From NCBI GenBank assembly GCA_029237695.1, contig CM055265.1, forward strand, positions 46,685,056 through 46,749,055: a DNA stretch of 64,000 bases. Direction: 5' to 3'. This DNA is from Conchocele bisecta. Taxonomy: Eukaryota > Mollusca > Bivalvia > Lucinida > Thyasiridae. The position numbers were made by a program, and so were the translations under genes. This document shows, piece by piece, positions 36,301-51,300 of the stretch; positions within the stretch are counted from its first letter, which is position 1, and every line of letters begins with the position of its first letter. The notes beneath the pieces are model-generated. The model ran no database searches, was not told the DNA's origin, and saw only the letters and a list, made by a program, of their open reading frames with translations.

Positions 36301-39300
36301 TTTAAAATATTTACCTGTGTAATTTGCAATATTCCCATGCCAAGTTGTTCAACACGAGCAGAAAATTATTTGGTACTCCAACATTTGTTTTTGAAATATA
36401 CAGATTTCTATATTCTGCAAGTTGATGTCACTTTTATTTGTGGCATTTTTATACAGGTGGTCATTTTGTGTCTCAATCACGTTAGTGAGAAACGAGACTT
36501 TGCAGTCAAAATTCTGGCACTGCCGTCAGTAACAATTTTGAATACACATCCGACCTTGTATGCATACGGTATGTCTCCTGTAGCCGATTTCATAAAAATT
36601 GCAAAGTATACTTATCTAGCAAAGTTTACTTTTGAGAGTGATCATTTATTTTCCCCGAAATGCATTATGTCATATAGAACTACCGGCTGCATATATTTGA
36701 TGATTAAAAGTATGCAGAATTATTATACTGAATTTATTACATTATCACAGCCAAAATGGCTGTGATAATGTAATAAATTCAGTATAATAAAAATTAATAA
36801 ATTTATTCTTAAATTGAAAATGGCTCCCTCAAAGTATACTTTGCTAGATAAGTATACTTTGCAATGTTGGTGAAATAGGCTACAGGTGTGGGAACAGTTC
36901 CAAATGCCAAATCCTGAAAATGGCTAGACAAACATAATAGTATTAACCACCCTGTGCCATGTGTGTGCCATTGACCTTCTTTTCTCTCTCGAAATATAGG
37001 TAATGTCTAATAAACCTTCAAATCTTTACCAAACTTCATCAGTAGCTTCCTCACACTTGACGGTTAACCATTTGGTTGGCAATTCCATACTTGTTTCAAT
37101 GACGATCGCCTTCTGTTTTGTTGTTTTCCTATACAGTAGCACCACATATGTATTGTTGGGGTGTCAACTTGTGATACTGACTCATTACTAACATTAACCG
37201 CCCCAGATAAGCATGTCAATGTGTTGTTAGTAAAAAGTAAATACAAGCACACAGTCATGTACATTGCACATGTCATTGTGTCTGCATGTCGATAAATGAC
37301 GTTAAAGTTTTTGAGAAAACATCTATATACATGTTTATGGAAATTACAACTGTGGTTGTTTTTCTTTTAACCCATAGGAGGCAGGAAATTAACCCTTTCA
37401 CCCCTAAATAACTGAAGTGCTTTAGCAGGGTCGCCGGAAGCATCATAAGATTGGTCCGGCGAATCTACTGGGTGCCCCTGGTATCCACCCAAAGTGTATG
37501 TTGTTACCACTCAGTTGAACCGTCTCGCCGAGACGGTTCAACTGAGTGGTAACAACATACACTTCTGATGATAAATGAGAAAAATTGCAGAAAAATTGCA
37601 GAAAAATATTTACGTTCCGTTTTTTTTATATATGATTTACAAATATGTTAAAATTATTGATCCGGCAGTCGCCGTACCTGTTCCGACGCACCTATTTAGT
37701 GTTGAAAGAGTTAATATTTTTTGTCTGTTGTTCAAAATTGTAGTTTCTACCAATAATACCATGTTATGTTAACACATAAGAATCATTTCCATAGGAAGTA
37801 AAAAAAATAATGTTTAAATCAACCCTAATAAATGGACTAGTCTGAAAATAATTTTGTGATAATAGGATTGGTCGGTAAATTAAAGGTACATGCCCACTCA
37901 GTAGGCATAACGTGTTCTTTATAGGAATTAAATAAGTGTATAATTGTGTCACTATTCCACCAATTACGAATGCCCAATATACAGATATAATCATTTAGTA
38001 ATATTTATTTTACTGATAGTGACGTGCGGTGGTATCAGGATATTTTCGTATGCATATGAGGCATGATATTTTTTAATTATTTATACTAATTAAATGCGTC
38101 ACCTGAAAAATAATATTTTAGACAGATTATAAAGTATGATCATTGCACATCAAAAAATAAATACAGAGAATAAATAGTAATGTCTGTTAACATTTTAAGG
38201 AAACACGGTTATCGCACCTGATGTCAGTGTGAAAATGTATGTCTGATATAAAATGTATAATAATGCCAATCAATACGTGGGATAATGGTGAATTAATGTT
38301 TATTTTGTCAGACAATGTCTCGGATGATGTCTCTGATATAAAGAACATTTTGTGTCTACTGAGTGGGCATGTACCTTTAACATATCAAAATCCATTCCAG
38401 TTATGTTGGGTTGGAAGGGTTATGGGTTACTGCAGGCACACTGCGTATCTGGAGCACGGATTACTAATGCTGATGATTTATATTGGCCAAGCACTTACTA
38501 ACACTATTTCCAACCTTTTACCTTATAAGGTAACTGCTTCTACCACGACTGCTAAGCCCAATGAGAGTGCAAAGGTCACACAAAATAACTCATTGTCCCA
38601 AACACGACCCCGTAGAGACGTTACTAAGGTATGCTTCTTGACTACCATTGGGTGATGGTTCTTAGGGTTGGTGATTGTTTGTTATTCGAAATGTTTAATT
38701 ATTATTTTCTCCCTGGGATGATTTCTTTATTACCTCATTAACTTGTAGTAATTGCTTGCCTATTCAAAGAATAATGAAACCGGGGACCATGCTTATAACA
38801 TTTCTGAGCATTTTTTCCAAATTTGATTGGTCGAGACTGAGCCGTGCTCAAAATCAGACAGTTTGATTGGTCGAGACTGAGCACAAACTGTCTGATTTCA
38901 AGAATGAGAATGAAGCACATACTTAATTACTTTTATAAGGGGCTGGATGAAATTAATATCTGTTCAACTTAAAATCTGCTTGTGGACAGTAAATATTTTA
39001 AATCAAAAAGATTAAAAAAGGTTTTTTATTCATTTGCAAGTGTTATTTGACAAAATTCTTTTAAACATTGATGTTATTACAAATGAGGAATAATAAAAGT
39101 AAAATAAATACATTTACTTGAAACTGAAATCTGGCTAGTTTGATTTAAAAATTAGTCGGCAACTAGTCATTTAACTTGTTGTTAAAGTCACTATTGTTAT
39201 TTTTTTAGTGTATTAAATTCAATAACGTTTTGATAAAATACAAATAAATTAAGGAATGTAACATTTGTACTGCATGATATTTAATTATACCCCCCCGCAA

Positions 39301-42300
39301 CGAGTTGTGGGGGTGTATACTGGAGTCAGGTTGTCCGTACGTGCGTCCGTCCGTCACTAAACTGAACATCAGAGAAATATTGTTATAACTTCTATTTCCT
39401 TCATCTAAAATGCTTAATATTTCACACATGCATTCCTGTAAGACTCTACTACCATGCTGTGCCAAATCCACGACCGTTCAACCCCCGCTGATCCCAAGGT
39501 CAATGTCAAATTCTTAGTCTCTTTACAAAACTTAACATCAGAGAAATATTGTTATAACTTCTATTTCCTTCATCCAAAATGTTTAATATTTCACACATGC
39601 ATTCCTGTAAGGCTCTACTACCATGCTGTGCCAAATCCACGACCGTTCAACCCCCGCTGATCCCAAGGTCAAGGTCAAATTCTTAGTCTCTTTACAAAAC
39701 TTAACATCAGAGAAATATTGTTATAATTTCTATTTCCTTCATCCAAAATGCTTAATATTTCACACATGCATTCCTGTAAGGCTCTACTACCATGCTGTGC
39801 CAAATCCACGACCGTTCAACCCCCGCTGATCCCAAGGTCAAGGTCAAATTCTTAGTCTCTTTACAAAACTTAACATCAGAGAAATATTGTTATAATTTCT
39901 ATTTCCTTCATCCAAAATACTTAATATTTCACACATGCATTCCTGTAAGGCTACTACCATGCTGTGCCAAATCCACGACCAACCCCCCCTGATTCCAAGG
40001 TCAAGGTCAAATACTTAGTAAGTTATAACTTCTATTTCCTTCATTGAAAATTCTTAATATTTCACACATGCATTCCTCTAAGGTTGTACTATCATGCTGT
40101 GACAAATATACGACCGTCCAACCCCCGCTGATCCCAAGGTCAAGGTGACATAGTTAGTCTCTTTACAAAACTTAACATCAGAGAAATATGTTATAACTTC
40201 AATTTCTTTCATCGAAAATTCTTAATATTTCATGCATGCATTCCTCTAAGGCTCTACTATAATGCTGTGATAAATCCCCGCTGATCTCGAGGTCAAGGTC
40301 ACATACTTGGTCTCTTTACAAAACTTAACATCAAAAATTGGTTATAACTTCTATTTCCTTGCTTGGATCTGCTTCACATTTCACACACACATTACTCCAA
40401 TGGACCTCTACCACCCTGTGACAAATTCACGTTCGTGCCGCCCCTGCTAAGCCCAGAGTCAAGGTCACAAGCCCACACACTTGGATTTTTTTTACTTATT
40501 TAGGGGTACCTGGGCCCACGTGGGGGGTATTCCGTAAGCCTCGCTTACTGACCAATCTAGTTTGTTTAAATTTTTGTCCAGAAGTCACAGGCAGATTTTT
40601 AAGTTGAACAATTAGAATGTTGTATGAACTAAATGTACTTTGAATAGTCATCTCTTATTGGGGCGGATCCAGCATTTGGAGAACAGGTTGTCTAGTTGCG
40701 AAAGTAACTCTTGCAATCTACTCCCGTACCGTCCGTACACTAGCTACGGATGGTACGGGAGTACAATGTAATTGCAAGAGTTACCGTTCGCAACTAGGGG
40801 GTTGTCCTATTTTCGAGCTCTTCGAAATGCACTTTCCTGTGTTTTACGGCATTTAAATTCAGACTCCAACTGGTGGTAAACTGCGATCTATGTAAACTCC
40901 GTGGCTGAATGGGGGTTGCAACCCCCTCCCCCCTCCAGATCCGCCCCTGCTGATAATGTTGTTCCCTGATAGTTCTGCCAGTGTTTTATCAAATTATGGT
41001 ATTGGCTGCATGTGGTGGTCATGTGGTTTGGAGCTTGAGATAAACTGCATGTTTCTACTTTGTGATGCGCCATGATAAAATGGGTTTAATTGAGTTTCTG
41101 TTGTGTCAAGCTTTTGATGAGCTCAGACTTTGCCAAATACATTTTCATATTGAGCAAGTCATGATAACCAGGGGCCCGTTTCACTAAACTTTGTAAGACT
41201 AAAATGTTCGTAAGTGCAAATTTAGGATTGTCTAGAAATTTTAATTGATGGATTTACATTTATTGAGCATAGGCTGCATATGCAGCCTATGCTCAATGAA
41301 TGTAAGTCCAATAATTGTTTTCAAGAAAACTGTGTTAATGCGAAATTGACAGACTATCATAATTTTGCACTTACAAACATTTTAGTCGTACAAAGTTTAG
41401 TGAAACGGCCCTTAGGGCCGTAACTACGCCGAGGACTGCCTCCTCGTTTTTTGGCCTCATTTTTTTGCGCTTATGATATAGTTTTGTCATGAAAGTAGCA
41501 AAAATAAGAAAGGGATATTTCGCCTGAAAATACATCAGAATGATGTTTCTTTGGTAAATTTGTTTTTGTGGGGGAGGGGAGCGGGGGGGGGGGGGGGGGG
41601 GGGGGGGTGGGGGGGTGGATTGGGTGCCCTCGGACCACCATAGCATACTCCCTCGCTCCGCTCAGTCGACTGTTTTGCCTCCTCGTTTTTGGCCCCGTGC
41701 AGGCACCGGGGCGGGATCAACTGATCCTGGGAATAGTGCTGCAGTAGCCATTGCTTGTCGTAAAAGGCGACTAAACTGGCTTAACGATTGGGTTCATACT
41801 TTCCGGAACCCACTATACCGGATTTGGCCCTCATGTACATTTTTGGGTTTCTTGTATGTGAGAGTTGAGTCGGGCTATGTTCCATATATAAAAGTAAGAT
41901 TAGTGCTAATCCTATTACTTTTAGGGGATGGGATAAATGATGCTGGTGTAGCGAGGGCCTGGCACCAGATCAGGTTGTTCTAATTTCAGGGCTGAATATA
42001 TATTTTGTAAATATTGAGTTCTGAAGTTGGGATTTACCCCCCTCGGACAGGTGGATACGGGACACGACCCCGTTGACCCGTCTGCGTGTAGACTCCCTGA
42101 GGCTTGTACCTCTATGTCAGAAAAGCGGACGTTAAACCATATTCACTCACTCACTCACTCCTCGTTTTTGGCTTCCTGGTTACGGCACTGATAACTAGCT
42201 AATGATAACAGTTCCTGAACAGTTTCTTGAAATGTGGCTGTGACTGTAGCAATTGGGCGTATGTGATTTGTGACCAGTGTAGCTCCTGATCATTTACACT

Positions 42301-45300
42301 CCTATAGCCTGATAACAATCTATATTGCTTGTTAGAAGCATGAAGGGGTGTTTTTCTGATGGAATGGCGAACATTGCAGATCCTGATCAGACTTTGCGGA
42401 TGCACAGGCTGACCTGGATCCACACTGGTTGCAAAACCCATAGGCCATTTCCCCAGTCACAGCCACAAATGTCCCAGATGTTAGAAGCATTAGGAATACG
42501 TCCTGGACTGAATAGATCTAAATGGCAAACAGTATTGATCCAAATCCACTATAGATGCACATGGGATTGGGGCCTACACTGGTCACAGAGAAAATAAGCC
42601 ACATTTTGTCATGGAGCATCACATGTTTCCTTGTTTAACCCTTTCAACACCACAGGCCTGTATAGTGGTATTGGCAAACAGTGTAGATCCAGATGAGACG
42701 GCTCGTGACGAGCCGTCTCATCAGGATCTGCACTTTTTGCAAGTAATTTTCACATTTTTGAGAACAAAAACACCCCCATATCATAAATGGACTAGTCTGA
42801 AAATCATCTTGTGACCATTGGATTGATTGCAAAATTAACATATCGATATCCAGTCCAGTTACTTAGGATATACATGTATATGGTTAACTATATTCCATTA
42901 GCGTGTAGCTAGTATTTTCCTGCAGAGAAAAAATACAGTTATATTGATAGCATGAGATACCAAAGATTATCAGTAATTTGCATGTTGCCCATACACTTTC
43001 CAGCATTCCGCCTTCAATTTGTTACACTTGAGCAGGGCTCCAGATAAGTAATTAGTAATTGAGTATTGTCACTCTATCATTTCTGAAGCAATTGGGTATT
43101 TCAAAATTTAATTGGGTGAAATAAAATCACACTTCTGTTTACACATTAACAGACAGCAATTATTAAGTATTTGCTTCAAAATGAAAAAAATATCTTGGAA
43201 TTTCATTTGAATTGTCACCTTGGAGACACTCCTTGGAGACAATTCTAATGAAATACCAAGATGTGTTTTCATGGAAAATAAGAAAGATAATTATGCTATA
43301 TTTGTGGTCTATTTATTGTTTTCTGCAGCTTGATAAAGGTACCATAAAATTGTTATTGCTTTTTGATACTCGCTTCTTCTGATTTCAATTGGGTTTTTGG
43401 CAATTTTAATTGGGTATTTAAGCAAATACGCAGCTTATCTGGAGCTCTGCTTGAGTGTCAAATTGTAGACGGAGCATTTCTGCAGCCGTGTGACAGCCTT
43501 TGATCCTATATGGGTATTTGGTAATACTTTACAGAAACGTTGACGACCAGAATTGTAAAGTAACACTTGTATTCAAATCTAACAGGGCCCATACTTATGA
43601 AGCTTCACATGTGCCGAGGGTGTCCAGTTTAAAGAGGCTCCACTATAATGAAATGTATGTGCCCACTCAGTAGGCAGAAATGTTCTTTATAGGAAATAAA
43701 TAAGTGTATACTTGTGTCACTATTCCACCAGTTCTAAAAATTACAAGTGGCAAAATAGACATTCATTCCCCATTACAGTATTGATTGGCATTATTATACA
43801 TTTTATAGCAGACGTAAATTTCCACACTGATATCAGAGGCGATAACCGTGTTTCCTTAAAATGTTAACAGATGTTGCTATTTATTGTCTGTATTTACTTT
43901 TTGATGTGCAATGATCATACTTTATAATCTGTCGAAAATATTTTTTCAGGTGACGCATTTAATTAGTATAATTATTTAAAAAATATCATGCCTCATTTGC
44001 ATATGAAAATAGCCTGATACCACCGCGAGTGTCACTATCAGTAAAATAAATATTACTAAATGATTATATCTGTATAGCGGGCACTTGTAATTTTTAGAAC
44101 TGGTGGAATAGTGACACAATTATACACTTATTTAATCCCTATAAAGAATAGTTTGTGCCTACTGAGTGGGCATGTGCCTTTAACTCTTGCATGCTAGCGG
44201 TTAAAATATCCGCCAAACGAATTAGGAGTATATGTTTTATTTCTCTCTGTAAATATGTCTTGAAATTTCATTAGAATTGTGTCCTCCGGACACAATTCTA
44301 ATGAAATTCCATGACATATTCATGACATTTATAAGGAGAAATAAAAAAAAATATAATGAATTATCATCTTCTATTTTTGAACTATTTATAGCCCACAAAT
44401 TTCCCAGCATGCAAAGAGTTAATATTGTATTTTAACTGGTGCAGTTGTTGCTGTGATTGGCAGCTGAACAATTGTCCCAGTGTCTCGCTTGAATTTAACG
44501 GCACATCAAGTAAACGTAATCGATTACCGGTAATACCTTTTTAACAAGTTTCTCGTCCTTGTAATATGTCTCTGTACAGTGCATGCTGCTGGTCGAGAAG
44601 CTTACATAGTAGATGGGCCAGACACCATATTTTGGGTGGTTGGTACCAGAGAGGTAGTGAATGACGCCATGCGTTCCTATAGCTTAACCCATTCCTTTCT
44701 GAATACACCTTTACGGGTATGAAATTTATTAAATATTTTATTTTTGTTATTTCTCAATGAAAGTATATCATATGTTGTGACCACTCATTTGAACCGTCTC
44801 GACGAGACGGTTCAAATAGTGGTCGCGACATATACTTCTGAGCGCATAGAAGAAAAATATTTTGGATTTTCCGCAAACATATCCTCAGCATGAAAAGCGT
44901 TAACCTATTACATTTGGAATACATCTTTACAGGTTTGATTATTTTATAATCTGTAATTTTTGTTTCTGTTGTTTCTCATATTATAATATATCATATTATG
45001 GTTGGTATACACAGCCTGTGTAGTCTCTGGGTTGGATGACTGTCACTGCAATTAACGGACATCTGTTGCCATGCCAGCTGTTGTAGCACATGCAGGTAAC
45101 ATTGCCATCGGCAACTTCATCCCAGGACATGATTCATCACCACGGTTACTGTAACTCACGCTCACGTGTGTGTGCCACAGAAATCTATAATGCATACACT
45201 AGTTTAGAGAACAGCGAATTGCAAACATATACATGTATGGTTTACACTGCTTTTTGCCAAATTTTAATGAATTTAGTCTTGCATTTTCTTCGCATGGTTA

Positions 45301-48300
45301 AGCCTTTCAACACCACAGGCCTGTATAGTGTTATTGGCAAATAGTGTAGATCCAGATGAGACGGCTCGTAACGAGCCATCTCATCAGGATCTACACTTAT
45401 TGCAAAGTAATTTTCACATTTTGAGAACAAAAACACTCCTTTTCATAAATGGACTATTCTGAAAATCATTTTCTGACAATTGGATCGGTACAGAAATTAA
45501 CATACATGTATAAAAATCCATTCCGGTTACTTAGGGGTGAACGGGTTAATATCAAAATTCTCCAATCTGGCTAAAGATTAAAAACATGAAACTTTGTTTC
45601 CAACCAAAAGGTAAGTTATCCGCAAGTTCTCAGTTGTGTCCAACTTTGATTTTCACTCAGTGGTGTGAAGTTTGCAGAAGAAAAGTTTCAATAAAAAATT
45701 TGTGGTACCTTTATCATGCTGCAGAAAACAATAAACAGACCACAAATATAGCATATTTTTCTTATTTTCCACGAAAACACATCTTGGTATTTCATTAGAA
45801 TTGTCTCCAAGGAGACACTTCTAATAAAATGCCGAGACATGTTTTCATTTTGAAGCAAACTATTCAATAATTGGTGTCTGTTGATGTGTAGTCCCTATTC
45901 TCATGGATCCGTGCCCCTAAGCACATACATTCATATTGTGTGTTATATTCGGATTAATTCCTGAAAATGTATACATCAACATAAAGTTCAAACACTTGAC
46001 TATGAGTGCACATAAGGAATTCACCAAAATTATTGTCTATGCAAGTCTTAGAGTCCCTAGAAATAACCCACCCAAATCACCTAATTGATCTTGAAACTTC
46101 TCATCAGGTTCGTGCCCTACAACCTTTTTCACATTTGAGTGACATTCCTTGATCACTCATACAATAAAGAAGTGTTGCTGCCTAGATGAATCAAATTTAA
46201 ATATGGGGAAGTCCAGATTCACCTAGAAATCAACATTTATCACATTTTATGCATCATTTGCGAACAGACCCTCTTCAGATTAAGGAAATATGTAGAAAAA
46301 TCACAAAATAGGTGGTAAATCACAATTGTATGTAACTGTAACTTAGAAGTCAGTGGGATACAACTTAAAATACCTTTTTAAAATAATTTTCAATTAACAC
46401 TATTCTTAGAATATGCTTATTCACTTGTTTTCTAGGGGCACGAATCAATGAGAAGGCACGAATCCATGAGAATTGGGGCTACACAGTAGTGTGATTTCAT
46501 TTTACCCAATTAAAATTTTGAAATACCCAATTGCTTCAGAAATGATGGAGTGACAATACTCAATTACTAATTGCTTATCTGGAGCCCTGCATGTACCTGG
46601 TCCTCTAAATATTGATTTTCATTGTTATCTCTCTACATTTAATTCACATATTCCTAAACATAATGTCTACAGTGTTTAGATACAGCTGTTGACACACTAT
46701 CTCTATATTGCTTTGAGCAAAATGATTTGCCATAAATCAAGGGACAGGAGACGGAAAGGAGTCAAGCTGACAACAAGCATAGATAGTGATCTTCCTATGT
46801 CGTACTACTGTCTGTTTCACGAAAGCTGCCCAAATTTTACGGCTATATAAACAATTCAAAAACAAGATTTCTTTTGATAATATTAAATTAAAGGAAAAAT
46901 TAAGAATGAGCCTTCTTTTTATTTCGTGAAATTTGGTCCAATATTGATTTTATTGCGAAAAAACAATTTCCCCATGTTAAATCCCCATAGACATCACGGA
47001 GTGAAGATGTCTACACTGTATGGGGATTTAACATGGGGAAATTTTTTTGAATTTTAGAAATACTGGACCGATTTTTAAAATTTAACTTTTGTTTTCTTAG
47101 TTAGATCATATCCAATCGATCTAGTCGGGTTTCGGAGTCAATTTCCACAATTTTTTGTTTTTTGACTCCTCCCACACTTCCTTACCACTTTTTCCCCCAT
47201 ATTAAATTCCCATAGACAAATCAATTTTTCGTAATAAAATCATTTTCACGAAATAAAAAGAAGGCTCATTCTTAAATTTTCCTTTGATTTAATATTATCA
47301 AAAATAATATTGTTTTTGAATTGTCTATATGGCCGTAAAATTTGGGCAGCTTTCGTGAAACAGACAGTAACTTATATGTCGCCCTGCATTACGGACAGGA
47401 AATTCGGGTTTATGTCGTACTAGCTACAATAATTCGCCTCCGATATGTTATCTACGCGAGAGATATGGAGCTGGGTAGCAATTTTGTTTCTAATGTCGCA
47501 CCAGCTGCTGATTTGGTACTGAGGATATTCCACTTTGCTGATGGAAAATATGAAATCATTTATTGCTCGTCAGAAGTATATGGTGTGACCACTCATTAAT
47601 ATTATCGTGTTATATATGTTGTGACCACTCATTTTAATCGTCTCACCGAGACTATTCAAATGAGTTGTCACAACATATACTTCAGATGGTAAATACAAAA
47701 TGATTAATATTTTCGTGTTATATGGTGTGACCACTCATTTTATTGTTTCGACAAGACGATTCAAATGTGTTGTCACAACATATACTTAATTTGGAAGTAA
47801 GAAAACTATATTTTTTCTTCAAACTTATAAATTAAAAGTATATCCTGAATGCAATGAATATACAGTAACCATCAGGTTGTTGATAATGCTGGCAGATTTG
47901 TTTCTATGCTGTTCACATATATCAAAACATATCGCTTGCAAACTATAAAGGCAATAAAAAAAGTACTTTGGTTTTCAGATATTGCCACGTCAGAATAATC
48001 CCTGCGCGTGGAGCATTTTTAGCCAGGTTTTTTGAAAAAAAATCCAGGCTATTGGATTGGCGAAAGCCGGGTGGTGTGGGCGGGGGGCGGGTGGGCGGTG
48101 GGCGGTGGGGGGCGCTCGTCCACAATCAATGTTAAGTTTTCGTGTTTGAGTCCATTTCTTTGTTACTGTACCACCTAGGACCACCAAACTTTCACAGCTT
48201 CATAATCAAGGGTGCCCACCACATATTACTATCCAACATGTTACTTTTTTTTTATTTTTTTTTAACTTCACCCATTTTTTCCGCGCAGTCGACTTAGCCA

Positions 48301-51300
48301 TTTTCAATGTTAAGTTTTCGCGTTTACAATGTTAAGTTTTCGTGTTTGAGTCCATTTCTTTGTTACTGTACCACCTAGGACCACCAAACTTTCACAGCTT
48401 CATAATCAAGGGGTGCCCACCACATATTACTACCCATCACGTTACTTTTTTAGCCAGGTTTTTTGAAAAAAAATCCAGGCTATTGGATTGGCGAAAGCCG
48501 GGCGGGCGGCGGCGCGGGCGGGCGGCGGGCGCGCGGGCGGGCGGGGCGGGTTGGCGGGCGGCGGGCGGCGTCCACAATCAATGTTAAGTTTTCGTGTTTG
48601 AGTCCATTTCTTTGTTACTGTACCACCTAGGACCACCAAACTTCACAGCTTCATAATCAATGGGTGCCCACCACATATCACTATCCAACATGTTATTTTT
48701 TTTTTATCTTGACCCATTTTTTCCGCGTAGTCGACTTAGCCATTTTCAATGTTAAGTTTTCGCGTTTACAATGTTAAGTTTTCGTGTTTAAGTCCATTTC
48801 TTTGGTACTGTACCACCTAGGACCACCAAACTTTCACAGCTTCATAATCAAGAGGTGCCCACCACATATCACTATCCAACATGTTACTTTTTTTTTAACT
48901 TCACCCATTTTTTCCGTGCAGTCGACTTAGCCATTTTCAATGTTAAGTTTTCGCGTTTACAATGTTAAGTTTTCGTGTTTAAGTCCATTTCTTTGGTACT
49001 GTACCACCTAGGACCACCAAACTTTCACAGCTTCATAACCAAGGGGTGCCTACCACATACAACTATCCAACATGTGACCATTTTTTTACCTTCACCTATT
49101 ATTTCTACGTAATTGACTTAGCCATTTTCAACGTTAACTTTTTAACGTACGTCTGGTTAAGTTTTTTGGTTAAAACTTTTTCGTTGTACTATATCTCTGC
49201 AACTGCTTCACCCATTACCTTGAAACTTCACATGGGTGTTATATCACATCCATATTTTCATTCTAACCCCCAACCGTGCGGCCCCTGTGCCCAATGTTAA
49301 GGTCAAATTACTTTGAATTTTTTTGTTAAAGTTTTTTCGTGTACTATATTTCTGCAACTGCTTCACCCAATACCTTGATACTTCACATGGGTGTTTATCA
49401 TCATTGTCGCACCTGCTTGCGGAAAAGCGCGATCCTGTGCCCAACTGTCAAGGTCAAATTACTTTGAATTTTTTTTGTTAAATGTTTTTTTTTCGTGTAC
49501 TATATCTCTGCAACTGCTTCACCCAATACCTTCATACTTCACATGGTGTTTATCATCATTGTTGCACCTGCTTGCGGAAAGCGCGATCCTGTGCCCAATG
49601 TCAAGGTCAAATTACTTTGAATTTTTTTTTTAAAGTTTTTTTCGTGTACTATACTCTGCAACTGCTTCACCCAATACCTTCATACTTCACATGGGTGTTT
49701 ATCATCATTGTCGCACCTGCTTGCGGAAAGCGCGATCCTGTGCCCTATGTCAAGTTCAAATTACTTTAAATATTTTTGTTAAAGTTTTTTTTCGTGTTTT
49801 ACTATCTCTCAACTGCTTCACCCATCTTATATTCATGGGATTGTTAGTTTTTTTCCCGTGTACTATATCTCTGCAACTGCTTCACCCAATACCTTGATTA
49901 CTTCACATGGGTGTTTATCATCATTGTCACACCTGCTTGCGGAAAGCGCGATCCTGTGCCCAATGTCAAGGTCAAATTACTTTGATTTTTTTTGTTAAAG
50001 TTTTTTCGTGTACTATATCTCTGCAACTGCATTCACCCAATACCTTGATACTTCACATGGGTGTTTATCATCATTGTCGCACCTGCTTGCGGAAAGCGGC
50101 GATCCTGTGCCCAATGTCAAGGTCAAATTACTTTGAATTTTTTTTGTTAAAGTTTTTTTGTTTTGTCCTATATCTCTGCAACGCTTCACCCAATACCTTG
50201 TTACTCAACATGGGTGTTTATATTCTTGTCGCACCTGCTTGCGGAACGCGTTCCTGTGGCAATGTCAGGTCAAATTACTTTGAATTTTTTTGTTAAAGTT
50301 TTTTTCGTGATTCTATATTTCTGCAACGCTTCACCCAAATACCTTGATATTTCCATGGGTGTTTATCATCATTTTGTCGCACCTGCTTGCGGAAACGCGA
50401 TCCCTGTGCCCCCAATGTCAAGTCAAATTACTTTGAATTTTTTTGTTAAAGTTTTTTCGTGTACTATATTTCCTGCAACTGCTTCACCCAATACCTTGAT
50501 ACTTCACATGGGTGTTTATCGATCATTTGTCGCACCTGCTTGCGGAAAGCCGAATCCTGTGCCCAATGTCAAGGTCAAATTACTTTGAATTTTTTTGTTA
50601 AAGTTTTTTTTGTGTACTATGTCTCTGCAACTGCTTCACCCAATACCTTGATACTTCACATGGGGTGTTTATCATCATTGTCGCACCTGCTTGCGGAAAG
50701 CGCGATCCTGTGCCCAATGTCAAGGTCAAATTACTTTGAAGTTTTTTTTGTTAAAGTTTTTTTCGTGTACTATATCTCTGCAACTGCTTCACCCAATACC
50801 TTCATACTTCACATGGGTGTTTATCATCATTGTTGCACCTGCTTGCGGAAAGCGCGATCCTGTGCCCAATGTCAAGGTCAAATTACTTTTGAATTTTTTT
50901 TTTAAAGTTTTTTCGTGTACTATATCTCTGCAACTCTTCACCCAATACCTTCATACTTCACATGGGTGTTTATCATCATTGTTCGCACTGCTTGCGGAAA
51001 GCGCGATCCTGTGCCCTATGTCAAGTTCAAATTACTTTAAATTTTTTTGTTAAAGTTTTTTCGTGTACTATATCTCTGCAACTGCTTCACCCAATACCTT
51101 GATACTTCACATGGGTGTTTATCATCATTGTCACACCTGCTTGCGGAAAGCGCGATATCGTCGGCATTTTGGTATACGTCCGTCAGTTCGTCCGTGTGTC
51201 CGGTTAAAGTTTTTTGGTTAAAGTTTTTCCATCTACTATATCTATTTTTTTTTTTAGTGTCCATGCCTCGCCCCAAGGCGCGACATGCAGGCCACGGCCA

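Noticed and set aside
36274..36765. 163-codon open frame on the + strand
   Set aside because: The second half is the family F transposon; the first half is AT-rich with no recognisable domain.
39454..39992. Three near-identical 66-68-codon frames
   Set aside because: Exact 169-bp period of the tandem array; no start context, no family.
41535..41720. Proline-rich reverse-strand frames
   Set aside because: Produced by the poly-G tract; no conservation expected.
44580..44706. Possible exon between CTGTACAG and CGG|GTATGA, reading AAGREAYIVDGPDTIFW
   Set aside because: Its 3' third and the putative donor belong to a family P MITE, and it does not fit between ACP7 exons 4 and 5, which join directly.
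48342..48639. Frames rich in Gly/Arg or Pro/Ala on both strands
   Set aside because: Translation of the GGCGGGC tract after a stem-loop head.
49391..50905. Series of overlapping open frames of 80-148 codons
   Set aside because: They translate the 150-bp array in changing frames; the protein repeats only mirror the DNA repeat.
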